NCBI RefSeq assembly: GCF_024054035.1
Contig: NZ_JAMXQU010000008.1
Span: forward strand, 1-64,000
Source: Asaia lannensis NBRC 102526
GTDB taxonomy: Bacteria > Pseudomonadota > Alphaproteobacteria > Acetobacterales > Acetobacteraceae
Direction: 5' to 3'
Length of the DNA: 64,000 bases
The translations under genes were made by a program, and so were the position numbers. Within the stretch, counting starts at the first letter, position 1. Each line of letters opens with the position of its first letter. Positions 55,664 to 62,831 of the stretch are shown here, piece by piece. The notes beneath the pieces are model-generated. The model had not been told where the DNA came from. It saw only the letters and a list, made by a program, of their open reading frames with translations, and made no database searches.

Positions 55664-56407
55664 GCCTTGCAGACGACGCCTGAAATCGCGCACCCAATTC
55701 AGGGCAGTCTCCAGCGTTTCACATTCCTCCGCAGGTGGCAGTACCGGGCGATCGACCATGATGACGTCGACCCCCAGTTGACGGGCCGCCTCCAGCTTTG
55801 GTGCCGTTGCAGATGCGCCGGCATTTTTTGTCACGAGACAATCGATGCGATGCTCGCGAAACAGGGATAATTCGTCCTCCAGTGTGAAAGGGCCACGTCC
55901 GAGCAGAAGACTCGCACCGCGAGGCAGAGGACCCGTCGGCGGATCGATACTGCGCAGGAGATAGTGATGCGGCGTATTTATGAACGGATCGAGATCCTTG
56001 CGTCCTGTCGTCAGGAAAACCCGTCGAGGCGCCGGTCCCAGAGCATGGGGAACCGCATCGATCGCGGGAACATGGCGCCACAGGCCCCCCGGGCCAGCAC
56101 GCCATGGAGGACGCACGAGCCTGATGAGCGGTATGGCGAGGCGCTTCGTGGCCGCAACCGCATGATGGCTCATTTGCGCAGCGAAGGGATGGGTGGCGTC
56201 GATCACAAGATCGATGCCCGTCCGTTCGAGCCATGTCGCCAACCCCTCGATACCCCCAAAGCCGCCGGAGCGCGTCTTTGCCGGGACCGGCAGGGCCGAC
56301 GCAGTGACCCCAGCCAGCGAAAACGTGATATGGTCGAGACCAAGAGACTCCAGCGCGCAGCAGAGTTGTCGCGCTTCGCTCGTGCCCCCCAAGATCAGGA
56401 TATGCAT
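55646..56407 (-). CDS. cobK: Precorrin-6A reductase
   Basis: 253 residues, NADPH-dependent, on the strand opposite to the other cob genes. It starts HILILGGTSEARQLCCALE, the family opening; DATHPFAAQMSHHA near 70 and CLVTKNAGASATAPKLEAA near 193 are family blocks. Its ATG shares the palindrome ATGCAT with the cobL start, so the two genes overlap head to head by six bases. Its own promoter must lie inside cobL. This inverted cobK also occurs in some other alphaproteobacteria. Confidence 0.95.
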   Translation of the reverse strand: MHILILGGTSEARQLCCALESLGLDHITFSLAGVTASALPVPAKTRSGGFGGIEGLATWLERTGIDLVIDATHPFAAQMSHHAVAATKRLAIPLIRLVRPPWRAGPGGLWRHVPAIDAVPHALGPAPRRVFLTTGRKDLDPFINTPHHYLLRSIDPPTGPLPRGASLLLGRGPFTLEDELSLFREHRIDCLVTKNAGASATAPKLEAARQLGVDVIMVDRPVLPPAEECETLETALNWVRDFRRRLQGSGDAP

Positions 56408-57652
56408 CTTTTGTCCTCACTAACGTCCCTGACAGGCACCCAATGCTGGCTGACGGTCATCGGCCTGGGAGAAGACGGGTTTGAGGCGCTTTCTCGCGAG
56501 GCGCAACGGGCAATTGCCCAGGCAGAGGTGCTGGTCGGTGCCGCGCGACATCTGGCGCTGGTCGAAAATGCCGGGGCAGAATCTGCAATACGCGAGACCT
56601 GGCCGTCACCCTATACGCAGGCGATGGCCGTTCTGGAGAGGCATGAAGGACGAAGGGTTGTGGTTCTGGCCTCGGGCGATCCGTTCTGCTTCGGTATCGG
56701 CAAACAGATTATCGGCCATTTCGGCCTCGCGGCGATGCGGGTCGTACCCTCGCGCTCCTGCCTGACGCTGGCCTGCGCCCGACTGGGCTGGTCTGCGCAG
56801 GATATCCGTCTGGTGTCGCTCTGCGGACGTCCCATGAGCAGACTGGTGCCTCTCATCCAGCCCGGTGCGCGCCTCGTCATACTGTCTGCCGATGAGAAGA
56901 CACCAGAGAGACTGGCAGAATGGCTATGCGCCCGAGGGTGCGGTGAGAGTGTCCTGCATCTGCTCGAGGCCCTCGATGGACCATACGAGAGGCAGCAATG
57001 TTTCCGGGCATGCGAAGGGCCGTCAGGCGACGTGGCGCGTCTCAACATGATCGGTGTCGAGGTGGTGGCTGGGCCGGATGCACAGATCGTGCCTCTTGCC
57101 TCGGGGCTGCCTGACAGTTTTTTCGACCATGACGGGCAGATTACCAAGCAGGAAGTCAGGGCGGTTACACTCAGTGCGCTCGCCCCCCGTCAGGGCGAGA
57201 TATTATGGGATCTGGGGGCCGGGTCGGGATCTGTCGGGATCGAATGGATGCTACGCCATCCGACCAACAGGGCTTTTGCGTTCGAGCGCGATGCTCAGCG
57301 CTGCGCGCGTATTGCCCGCAATGCAGAGGCACTCGGTGTGGATCAGCTTCACGTGGAACAGGGCGATCTGCCGGTGGCTTTGCCCGCTCTTCCCGCGCCG
57401 GATGCCGTTTTCATCGGCGGCGGGGTCGGTTTGCCGGGAATGCTTGAAATGGGATGGTCGGCGCTCGCACCGGGCGGGCGTCTGGTGGCGAATGCCGTGA
57501 CGATCGAGGGAGAAAAGCGGCTTTTCGAGGCTTTTCAAGCCTGGGGCGGTGCGCTATCGCGCATCGGCATAGAGCGTCTGGGATCGATAGGAGATTTGTT
57601 TGGGTTCAGGCCGGCCATGACAGTGACACAGTACAGGGCTGTCAAACCATGA
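56402..57652 (+). CDS. cobL: Precorrin-6B C5,15-methyltransferase (decarboxylating)
   Basis: 416 residues from the ATG at 56402 (AGGA site just before it); the frame runs open to 55964 but that part is antisense to cobK. Two domains: an N-terminal tetrapyrrole methylase (1-210, VIGLGEDGFEALS, LASGDPFCFGIG) and a C-terminal SAM methylase/decarboxylase (220-416, GEILWDLGAGSGSVGIEW). It methylates C-5 and C-15 and removes the C-12 acetate carboxyl. Overlaps cobE by four bases. Confidence 0.96.
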   Translation: MHLLSSLTSLTGTQCWLTVIGLGEDGFEALSREAQRAIAQAEVLVGAARHLALVENAGAESAIRETWPSPYTQAMAVLERHEGRRVVVLASGDPFCFGIGKQIIGHFGLAAMRVVPSRSCLTLACARLGWSAQDIRLVSLCGRPMSRLVPLIQPGARLVILSADEKTPERLAEWLCARGCGESVLHLLEALDGPYERQQCFRACEGPSGDVARLNMIGVEVVAGPDAQIVPLASGLPDSFFDHDGQITKQEVRAVTLSALAPRQGEILWDLGAGSGSVGIEWMLRHPTNRAFAFERDAQRCARIARNAEALGVDQLHVEQGDLPVALPALPAPDAVFIGGGVGLPGMLEMGWSALAPGGRLVANAVTIEGEKRLFEAFQAWGGALSRIGIERLGSIGDLFGFRPAMTVTQYRAVKP

Positions 57653-58104
57653 TCATGGGTGGATTGGGCTGCAGGCTCGAAGCTTCACCGGAAGCGATGA
57701 TCGATGTCGTCAGTCGGGCGATCGACCAGTGGGGGCTGCCGCAGGGATTTGCAGTGCCGCCTTTTCGTCAGAACCATGCTGCCGTGCAGGCCGTGGCGCG
57801 TGTGTTTTCCCTGCCGGTAACCGTTGTCGATCTGCTGGCTCTGGCCTCTGCGCAGCCAAGATGTCTGACCCATTCCGAACGCGCGCGGGTTACGATGGGA
57901 TTCGGTTCGATCGCCGAGGGCTGTGCCTTGGCCATACTCGGGCCGCAGAGTCAGCTTCTGGGCGCGCGTCTGGCGGGTGAGGGCGTGACCTGCGCTTTTG
58001 CCATGATCGGAAACGCACAACCCAACGGACAGGCAAGCGGGAACCCCAGTCAGAATTCCAGTGGCAGTTCCATTGGGCATTCCACCGGATATGCCGGGGT
58101 ATGA
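57649..58104 (+). CDS. cobE: Cobalamin biosynthesis protein CobE (CbiG C-terminal-like)
   Basis: 151 residues from the ATG at 57649 (overlapping cobL stop). It contains the CobE/CbiG_C fold: MGGLGCRLEASPEAMIDVV at the start, GFAVPPFRQNHAAVQAVAR near 32, and MGFGSIAEGCALAI near 88-100, as in the CobE group that probably handles precorrin intermediates. The final 25 residues are Ser/Gly/Gln/Asn-rich and low in complexity, an odd tail. Confidence 0.85.
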   Translation: MIMGGLGCRLEASPEAMIDVVSRAIDQWGLPQGFAVPPFRQNHAAVQAVARVFSLPVTVVDLLALASAQPRCLTHSERARVTMGFGSIAEGCALAILGPQSQLLGARLAGEGVTCAFAMIGNAQPNGQASGNPSQNSSGSSIGHSTGYAGV

Positions 58105-58898
58105 CGGTTCATTTCATCGGTGCAGGTCCCGGGGCGGCCGATCTCATGACTCTTCGCGGTCGTGATATTCTGGGGCGCGTGCCGCTCTGTCTCTATGCGG
58201 GATCGATTATCCCGCCAGAAATTCTCGGGTTTTGTGCCCCCCAGACGCGTCTTGTCGATACGGCCCCGCTTTGCCTCGATGAAATCGAAGCCCTTTTTGT
58301 CGAGGCCTATCGCAACGGGCAGGACGTCGCGCGTCTGCATTCCGGGGATTTGTCTCTTTACAGCGCGGTGGCCGAGCAGGTTGCGCGCCTTGAGCGTCAT
58401 GGCATTCCCTACACATTGACGCCCGGCGTACCGGCCTATGCGGCGTCTGCTGCGCTTCTCGGGCGCGAGCTGACTGTGCCGGGCCTTGTCCAAAGCCTTG
58501 TCCTGACACGTATTTCGGGCCGTGCTTCTGCCATGCCTGCCGCAGAGCAACTTGAAGCGTTTGCCGCAACAGGGGCAACGCTTGCCATCCATCTCGCCAT
58601 TCACAGACTGGACGATATCGTTACCCGTCTGACGCCTTTTTATGGCGACGATTGCCCTGTCGCCGTGGTGGCGCGCGCAAGCTGGCCCGATGAACGTGTC
58701 GTTCTTTCGACACTGTCCGGGATCGAGGCCCTTATGGCTGTCGCACCCGAAACACGCACAGCCCTCGTCCTTGTCGGCAGGGCGCTTGGCCCCGGTGCAT
58801 TTCGTGAAAGCGCACTTTACGACCCGCATTACCAGCGGCGTTTTCGTCAGCGAGGCAGTGAGGCGGCTTCGTGGACAGAACACTCCACAATTTCCTGA
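58101..58898 (+). CDS. cobM: Precorrin-4 C11-methyltransferase
   Basis: 265 residues. GAGPGAADLMTLRGRD at the N-terminus, CLYAGSIIPPEIL near 33, LHSGDLSLYSAVAEQ near 80 and LTPGVPAYAASAALLGRELTVP near 108 are family marks. Overlaps cobE by four bases. It is the last of the cluster; cobF, cobB and cobN are not in the window. Confidence 0.97.
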   Translation: MTVHFIGAGPGAADLMTLRGRDILGRVPLCLYAGSIIPPEILGFCAPQTRLVDTAPLCLDEIEALFVEAYRNGQDVARLHSGDLSLYSAVAEQVARLERHGIPYTLTPGVPAYAASAALLGRELTVPGLVQSLVLTRISGRASAMPAAEQLEAFAATGATLAIHLAIHRLDDIVTRLTPFYGDDCPVAVVARASWPDERVVLSTLSGIEALMAVAPETRTALVLVGRALGPGAFRESALYDPHYQRRFRQRGSEAASWTEHSTIS

Positions 58899-59000
58899 AC
58901 GAAGCGGACTGCTCTCAAGCCGTCGCTTCAGGACTGGGTGCGTGCGGCGCCTTCCGGCTCCCTTCTGTGCAGCGATCTGCTGCATGAAAGGGCTGTCGTA

Positions 59001-59384
59001 TCAGGTGGCAGTTTTACGCATTGCCTCGCCTTTTTTGACCTGACGTTCCATCCATTTCTGTGCTGTGAGTTTCATGGCCGGGTCGAGAAGACGATAGAAC
59101 CGCAGGAGGTCGTCTTCATCGGGGGTGAGAACAGCAGGAATATCTTTCTCGATCATCCCGGTCAGAAAGGCCTCGGTAGAAACGCCGAACAGATCTGCGA
59201 GCTTGGGAATGTACTTTCTTAAACTACCGACGCGTCCTGTTTCCCAAAAAGCAACAGCGGATCGAGAAACGCCGAGGGCGTCCGCAAGTTGTTGCTGACT
59301 AAGGCCCTGACTCTTGCGAAGCATAGCGATGCGTCGCGTCAGGGTGAAGCTTGGGGATATCTCTGACGTCTGGCCGCTGGACAT
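59001..59384 (-). CDS. XRE-family transcriptional regulator
   Basis: 127 residues. A classic helix-turn-helix of the Cro/CI type lies at about 14-68 (RIAMLRKSQGLSQQQLADALGVSRSAVAFWETGRVG), followed by a 55-residue alpha-helical region (LTPDEDDLLRFYRLLDPAMKLTAQKWMERQ) that may mediate dimerisation. Its target is unknown. An AT-rich region with possible promoters precedes it. It lies downstream of the lysR gene on the same strand with a 77-base gap. Confidence 0.9.
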   Translation of the reverse strand: MSSGQTSEISPSFTLTRRIAMLRKSQGLSQQQLADALGVSRSAVAFWETGRVGSLRKYIPKLADLFGVSTEAFLTGMIEKDIPAVLTPDEDDLLRFYRLLDPAMKLTAQKWMERQVKKGEAMRKTAT

Positions 59385-59461
59385 GATTATACATTCTCTA
59401 TTCTGGCGAAAGAATTGACATCATAGGGTAACATTTATCCGGTCTCCAGATCATCCTTATT

Positions 59462-60415
59462 TTAATGCGTGTTTAATCTTCTCCAAGGTGTGTTGCGTAG
59501 CGCCCTACCTATATGATCGAGAAAGGCTGAAACGCGCGCAGGATGAGAGCGACCTGGCGGTGTCAGCAGACAAAGGGCGGTATCCGGAAAAGACCAGTTC
59601 GGCAGGACGCGCTCAAGCAGGCCCTCTCCCAGTGCTTGCGCCACCATGAATTCCGGAAAAAGTCCTATGCCCAGTCCGGCATGCAGGGCTGGCAGGAAGG
59701 CCTCGGCATTATTGGCCCGGTAGCGGCTGCGCGGTGGCTCGACCTGAAGACTCTTCCCCTTGCGTGTCATTTTCCATGGGCCGGAACCGGAGAGGGTCTC
59801 ATACATGAAACCGTCATGATGTTTCAGGTCCCGGGGATGGGTCGGGAGGCCTCTCAGCGCAAGATAGGTGGAAGAGGCGACCAGCAGAAGCGGAATCGAG
59901 CAAAGATGCAGTGCGCGTAGTGAAGAAGGCGCATGGGCGGCGATCCTGATCGCCACATCGAACCCGCCACCGATCAGATCGAGCTGCTCGTCTGTATAGG
60001 TCATGGCCAGTTCGATATCTTCGAAGCGTGACAGGAAAGCCGGGAGAAGGGGGGCGATATGGCTGAGCCCGAAGCCGATCGGGGCCGTGACGCGCAGTAA
60101 CCCGTGCGGGTGGTGAGCGGCCCGACGCAATTCGGCTTCTGCGGCTTCGCCCTCGCCAAGCAGTTTCACCGCATGAGACAGGACGCGTTCGCCTGTTTCC
60201 GTCAGCGACAGACGGCGCGAGGTTCGGTTGAACAGGGCGGTGCCTGTCGCCTGTTCCAGCCGGGATACGGCCTTGGAAACCGTCGGACGCGACAGGCCGA
60301 GCACGCGTGCGGCTTCGCTGAAGGAGCCATGCTCGACAATGCGCGCGAAAATCGCAAGCGCCTCGAAATCAGGAAGTCTTTCTGTCAAGAAATGGCACCG
60401 ATCCGTTTCTGTCAT
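59462..60415 (-). CDS. LysR-family transcriptional regulator
   Basis: 317 residues. N-terminal winged helix-turn-helix at about 15-75 (FARIVEHGSFSEAARVLGLSRPTVSKAVSRLEQATGTALFNR), then a linker helix and a periplasmic-binding-like effector domain (about 105-300). This subgroup with LTxTGE and the GLLRVTAPIGFG linker resembles CrgA-type regulators. Divergent from the pirin gene with 61 bases between starts, so pirin is its probable target. Confidence 0.93.
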   Translation of the reverse strand: MTETDRCHFLTERLPDFEALAIFARIVEHGSFSEAARVLGLSRPTVSKAVSRLEQATGTALFNRTSRRLSLTETGERVLSHAVKLLGEGEAAEAELRRAAHHPHGLLRVTAPIGFGLSHIAPLLPAFLSRFEDIELAMTYTDEQLDLIGGGFDVAIRIAAHAPSSLRALHLCSIPLLLVASSTYLALRGLPTHPRDLKHHDGFMYETLSGSGPWKMTRKGKSLQVEPPRSRYRANNAEAFLPALHAGLGIGLFPEFMVAQALGEGLLERVLPNWSFPDTALCLLTPPGRSHPARVSAFLDHIGRALRNTPWRRLNTH

Positions 60416-60476
60416 TTCTATATCTTGACGTATGCCGGACTGTCTATGGTCTTGGGCAGAACAGGAGGACCGTTTT

Positions 60477-61178
60477 ATGATCGAGCTTCGTAAATTCTCT
60501 TCACTGGGTCATGCGGATCATGGCTGGCTCAGAGCCGCGCATCATTTTTCGTTTGCCGGATATCACGACCCTGCGCGCATGGGCTGGGGGGCGCTGCGCG
60601 TCTGGAATGACGATGAGATCGCGCCCGGGGGCGGGTTTCCATCACATCCGCACCGTGACATGGAAATCATTACCTATGTCCGACAGGGTGCAATAACCCA
60701 CAGGGACTCGCTCGGTAACCAGGGACGTACCGAAGCAGGTCAGGTGCAGGTGATGTCAGCAGGAGCGGGTATCGTTCATAGCGAGGCCAATCTTGAGGAT
60801 GTGACGACCACATTGTTCCAGATCTGGATTCATCCGGATCGGCGTGGTCATGCGCCTTCATGGGGAACGAGGCCTTTTCCGGTCGAGGCGCGCGCCAATC
60901 GTCTCGTCACGCTGGCATCCGGCGTTGAGGGCGATGACGAGGCTCTCGGTATCAATGCGACCGCGCGCGTCAGGGCTGCGACAGTGACAGCGGGCGAAAG
61001 TCTGACATGGTCGCTCCCGACGGGCTGGCTGGGCTATGTCGTGCTGGCTTCGGGTCTTATCCGTGTCGATGATGTCACGCTTGAGGAACGCGATGGCGCA
61101 GCGATTACGGATATGAAAGAGGTGACGATACGGGCCGAGAGGGATTCCGAGATCGTCATTGTCGAAACGCCTGCCTGA
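60477..61178 (+). CDS. Pirin-family bicupin
   Basis: 233 residues from the ATG at 60477, with a strong AGGAGG site; the frame reaches 60432. Metal ligands of the N-terminal cupin are seen: His pair in FPSHPHRDMEII (near 57-68) and His-Glu in GIVHSEAN (near 102-109), as in iron-binding pirins with possible quercetinase activity. The C-terminal cupin is degenerate, as usual. Divergent from a LysR regulator that probably controls it. Confidence 0.93.
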   Translation: MIELRKFSSLGHADHGWLRAAHHFSFAGYHDPARMGWGALRVWNDDEIAPGGGFPSHPHRDMEIITYVRQGAITHRDSLGNQGRTEAGQVQVMSAGAGIVHSEANLEDVTTTLFQIWIHPDRRGHAPSWGTRPFPVEARANRLVTLASGVEGDDEALGINATARVRAATVTAGESLTWSLPTGWLGYVVLASGLIRVDDVTLEERDGAAITDMKEVTIRAERDSEIVIVETPA

Positions 61179-61217
61179 CAGGATTGCAGAAACGACTTCA
61201 TGCTTTCCTGCACCCTC

Positions 61218-61236
61218 CCCCCTAGGGTATAGGGGG
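61218..61236 (+). promoter_or_regulatory. CsoR/RcnR-type operator before the metal sensor gene
   Basis: A perfect dyad, CCCCCTA (61218-61224), five bases GGGTA, TAGGGGG (61230-61236), ends three bases before the sensor ATG. GC-tract dyads with TA steps are typical of CsoR/RcnR-family binding sites. Repression would cover the ribosome site and the promoter of the whole efflux operon. Confidence 0.75.
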
Positions 61237-61239
61237 CAT

Positions 61240-61506
61240 ATGAGTCCGCCCAATCACAAGAAGATCGCCCTGCGCCTTAAACAGGCTCACGGGCATCTGG
61301 CAACCATACTCGAGATGATCGAGGCCAATCGTAGCTGCGCCGATCTGGCGCAGCAGATCCAGGCTGTCGAAAACACGCTGCGCAACGCCAAGCGCACCCT
61401 GATTCAGGATCATGTCGAGCATTGCATTGTCGAGGCGCTGGCCGATGGAGGAGACAGCCGCGACGAAACGATGCGCGAATTCGCGCGTCTCGTCCGGTAT
61501 CTTTGA
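61240..61506 (+). CDS. CsoR/RcnR/FrmR-family metal-sensing repressor
   Basis: 88 residues from the ATG at 61240 (AGGGGG site, which also forms part of the operator); a longer frame to 61159 would overlap the pirin gene end and is rejected. All-alpha tetrameric repressor family. The ligand set is Cys33, His58 and Cys62, with the spacing of the Cu(I) sensor CsoR (Cys-25-His-4-Cys); Ni/Co RcnR has His at the last place and FrmR has none. So copper or silver is the likeliest signal, as inferred from the ligands. It leads an operon with a membrane fusion protein and an RND pump. Confidence 0.85.
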   Translation: MSPPNHKKIALRLKQAHGHLATILEMIEANRSCADLAQQIQAVENTLRNAKRTLIQDHVEHCIVEALADGGDSRDETMREFARLVRYL

Positions 61507-61520
61507 AGGGGCCGGGTTCG

Positions 61521-62822
61521 ATGGCATGTTTCACGGCCCTGCGATGCCATGCTGCGCTGGCACTGTCTTTACTGGCACTGTCTTTAGTGGCGCTGCTTCC
61601 TGCTTTGGGGGTGTCGGTCAGTTCGCGCAGCGAAGCGGCCGAAGCCTGGCGTCACGAGCTGGAGCTCTCGCAGGATGCGCAGAACAACGAGCATATGTCT
61701 TTCGTCACGATAGGCAGGGGCATTGTGTACGACCAGATCCTTGCGATGGCCCGCGTGGATGCCGATACCAGTCGCATTATCGACATCCACTCAGCCGGAT
61801 CGGGCAAGGTGACCGCCGTGCATGTGACCCCCGGTCAGCATGTGCGACAGGGTCAGTCGCTCATATCCTATACCGATCACTCCCTGCATGAACTGGCGCT
61901 CCAGCGCGAACAGGTCGAGGCGGCTCTTGCTTCAGCACGTGCTGCAGAAACGGAGGCGCGCCTGTTCTATGATCGTGGTGTCGTTCTGGTCGGCAGCGCC
62001 GTTTCGCGCGGTGAACTCCAGCGCCGACTTATGGTGCTGGAACAGCAGCGCGATGCGGTAAAGGCGCGTGAGGCCGATCTCGCCACCCTGAACCACCGTC
62101 AGACCGAGGAATTCACCTCCGTGACCGAGCGGATCGTTCAGGACGAGGCCTCGGATCTCATCAGCCCGGTCGATGCGGTCGTGCAGGCCATAAGAACCTC
62201 AGTCGCTGCCGATATCACCGCTGGCGATAATTTGGTTACGGTGGTCGATCTCTCGCGCCTGTGGCTCATAGCCGATCTGTCGCCTGAAGATGCATCGCAG
62301 CTTTCGGTCGGCGGATGGGTTGCGTTTCATCCCTCAGGCCAGACTGAAATGCAGCCGGACACCCGGACCGACAAGCAGCTTTCGAACCCGGCCGGGCCAG
62401 AGACAGTCACAGCCAGAATAGATACGATTGCCGGTCTGGCCGATCCGTCGACCGGGCTGGTGCGTGTGGTCTCGGTCATCGATCACCCATCCTCCAGGCT
62501 CAGGCCCGGCATGATGCTCGATGCAGCGTTCAGAACGGGCGAAGGGGTGGAAGGGCTTGTCGTGCCACTCGCAGCTCTTCAGCAGATCGAGGGTGAGGAT
62601 ATTGTTTTTCTGCGCCGCGATGCGACCCATTTCGTGCCGGTACCGGTCAGGATCCTGAGACATGACGAGGCGCAGGCTGTCATTCAGGGTGCGCAAAGCC
62701 AGGATATGCAAGGCCAGGATACGCTGAGCAAGGAAAAGCTCGTTCAGGGCCAGCAGATTGCCGGTGCAGGGAGCTTCGCGCTCAAATCCATGGCGCTTCT
62801 TTCTTCCATGGCGTCGGACTGA
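61521..62822 (+). CDS. Membrane fusion protein of a heavy-metal RND efflux system (CzcB/CusB-like)
   Basis: 433 residues from the ATG at 61521, 14 bases after the sensor stop. The signal peptide (about 1-37) holds a perfect 15-base tandem repeat in its core (LALSL twice). After it come a lipoyl half motif (SGKVTAVHVTPGQHVRQGQSLISYTD near 93-118), a coiled coil (about 120-200), the second lipoyl half (DLISPVDAVVQAIRTSVAADITAGDNLVTVVD near 212-245) and a beta-barrel. The C-terminal 45 residues are rich in Gln, Asp and Ser. It would link the RND pump to an outer membrane channel. No Met-rich N-terminal metal site is obvious. Confidence 0.85.
   Translation: MACFTALRCHAALALSLLALSLVALLPALGVSVSSRSEAAEAWRHELELSQDAQNNEHMSFVTIGRGIVYDQILAMARVDADTSRIIDIHSAGSGKVTAVHVTPGQHVRQGQSLISYTDHSLHELALQREQVEAALASARAAETEARLFYDRGVVLVGSAVSRGELQRRLMVLEQQRDAVKAREADLATLNHRQTEEFTSVTERIVQDEASDLISPVDAVVQAIRTSVAADITAGDNLVTVVDLSRLWLIADLSPEDASQLSVGGWVAFHPSGQTEMQPDTRTDKQLSNPAGPETVTARIDTIAGLADPSTGLVRVVSVIDHPSSRLRPGMMLDAAFRTGEGVEGLVVPLAALQQIEGEDIVFLRRDATHFVPVPVRILRHDEAQAVIQGAQSQDMQGQDTLSKEKLVQGQQIAGAGSFALKSMALLSSMASD
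61557..61586 (+). repeat. Perfect 15-base tandem repeat inside the membrane fusion protein signal peptide
   Basis: CTGGCACTGTCTTTA occurs twice in a row (61557-61571, 61572-61586), encoding two copies of LALSL in the hydrophobic core. In frame, so gain or loss of a unit would lengthen or shorten the core by five residues. Confidence 0.8.
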
Positions 62823-62831
62823 GACCCTCTC

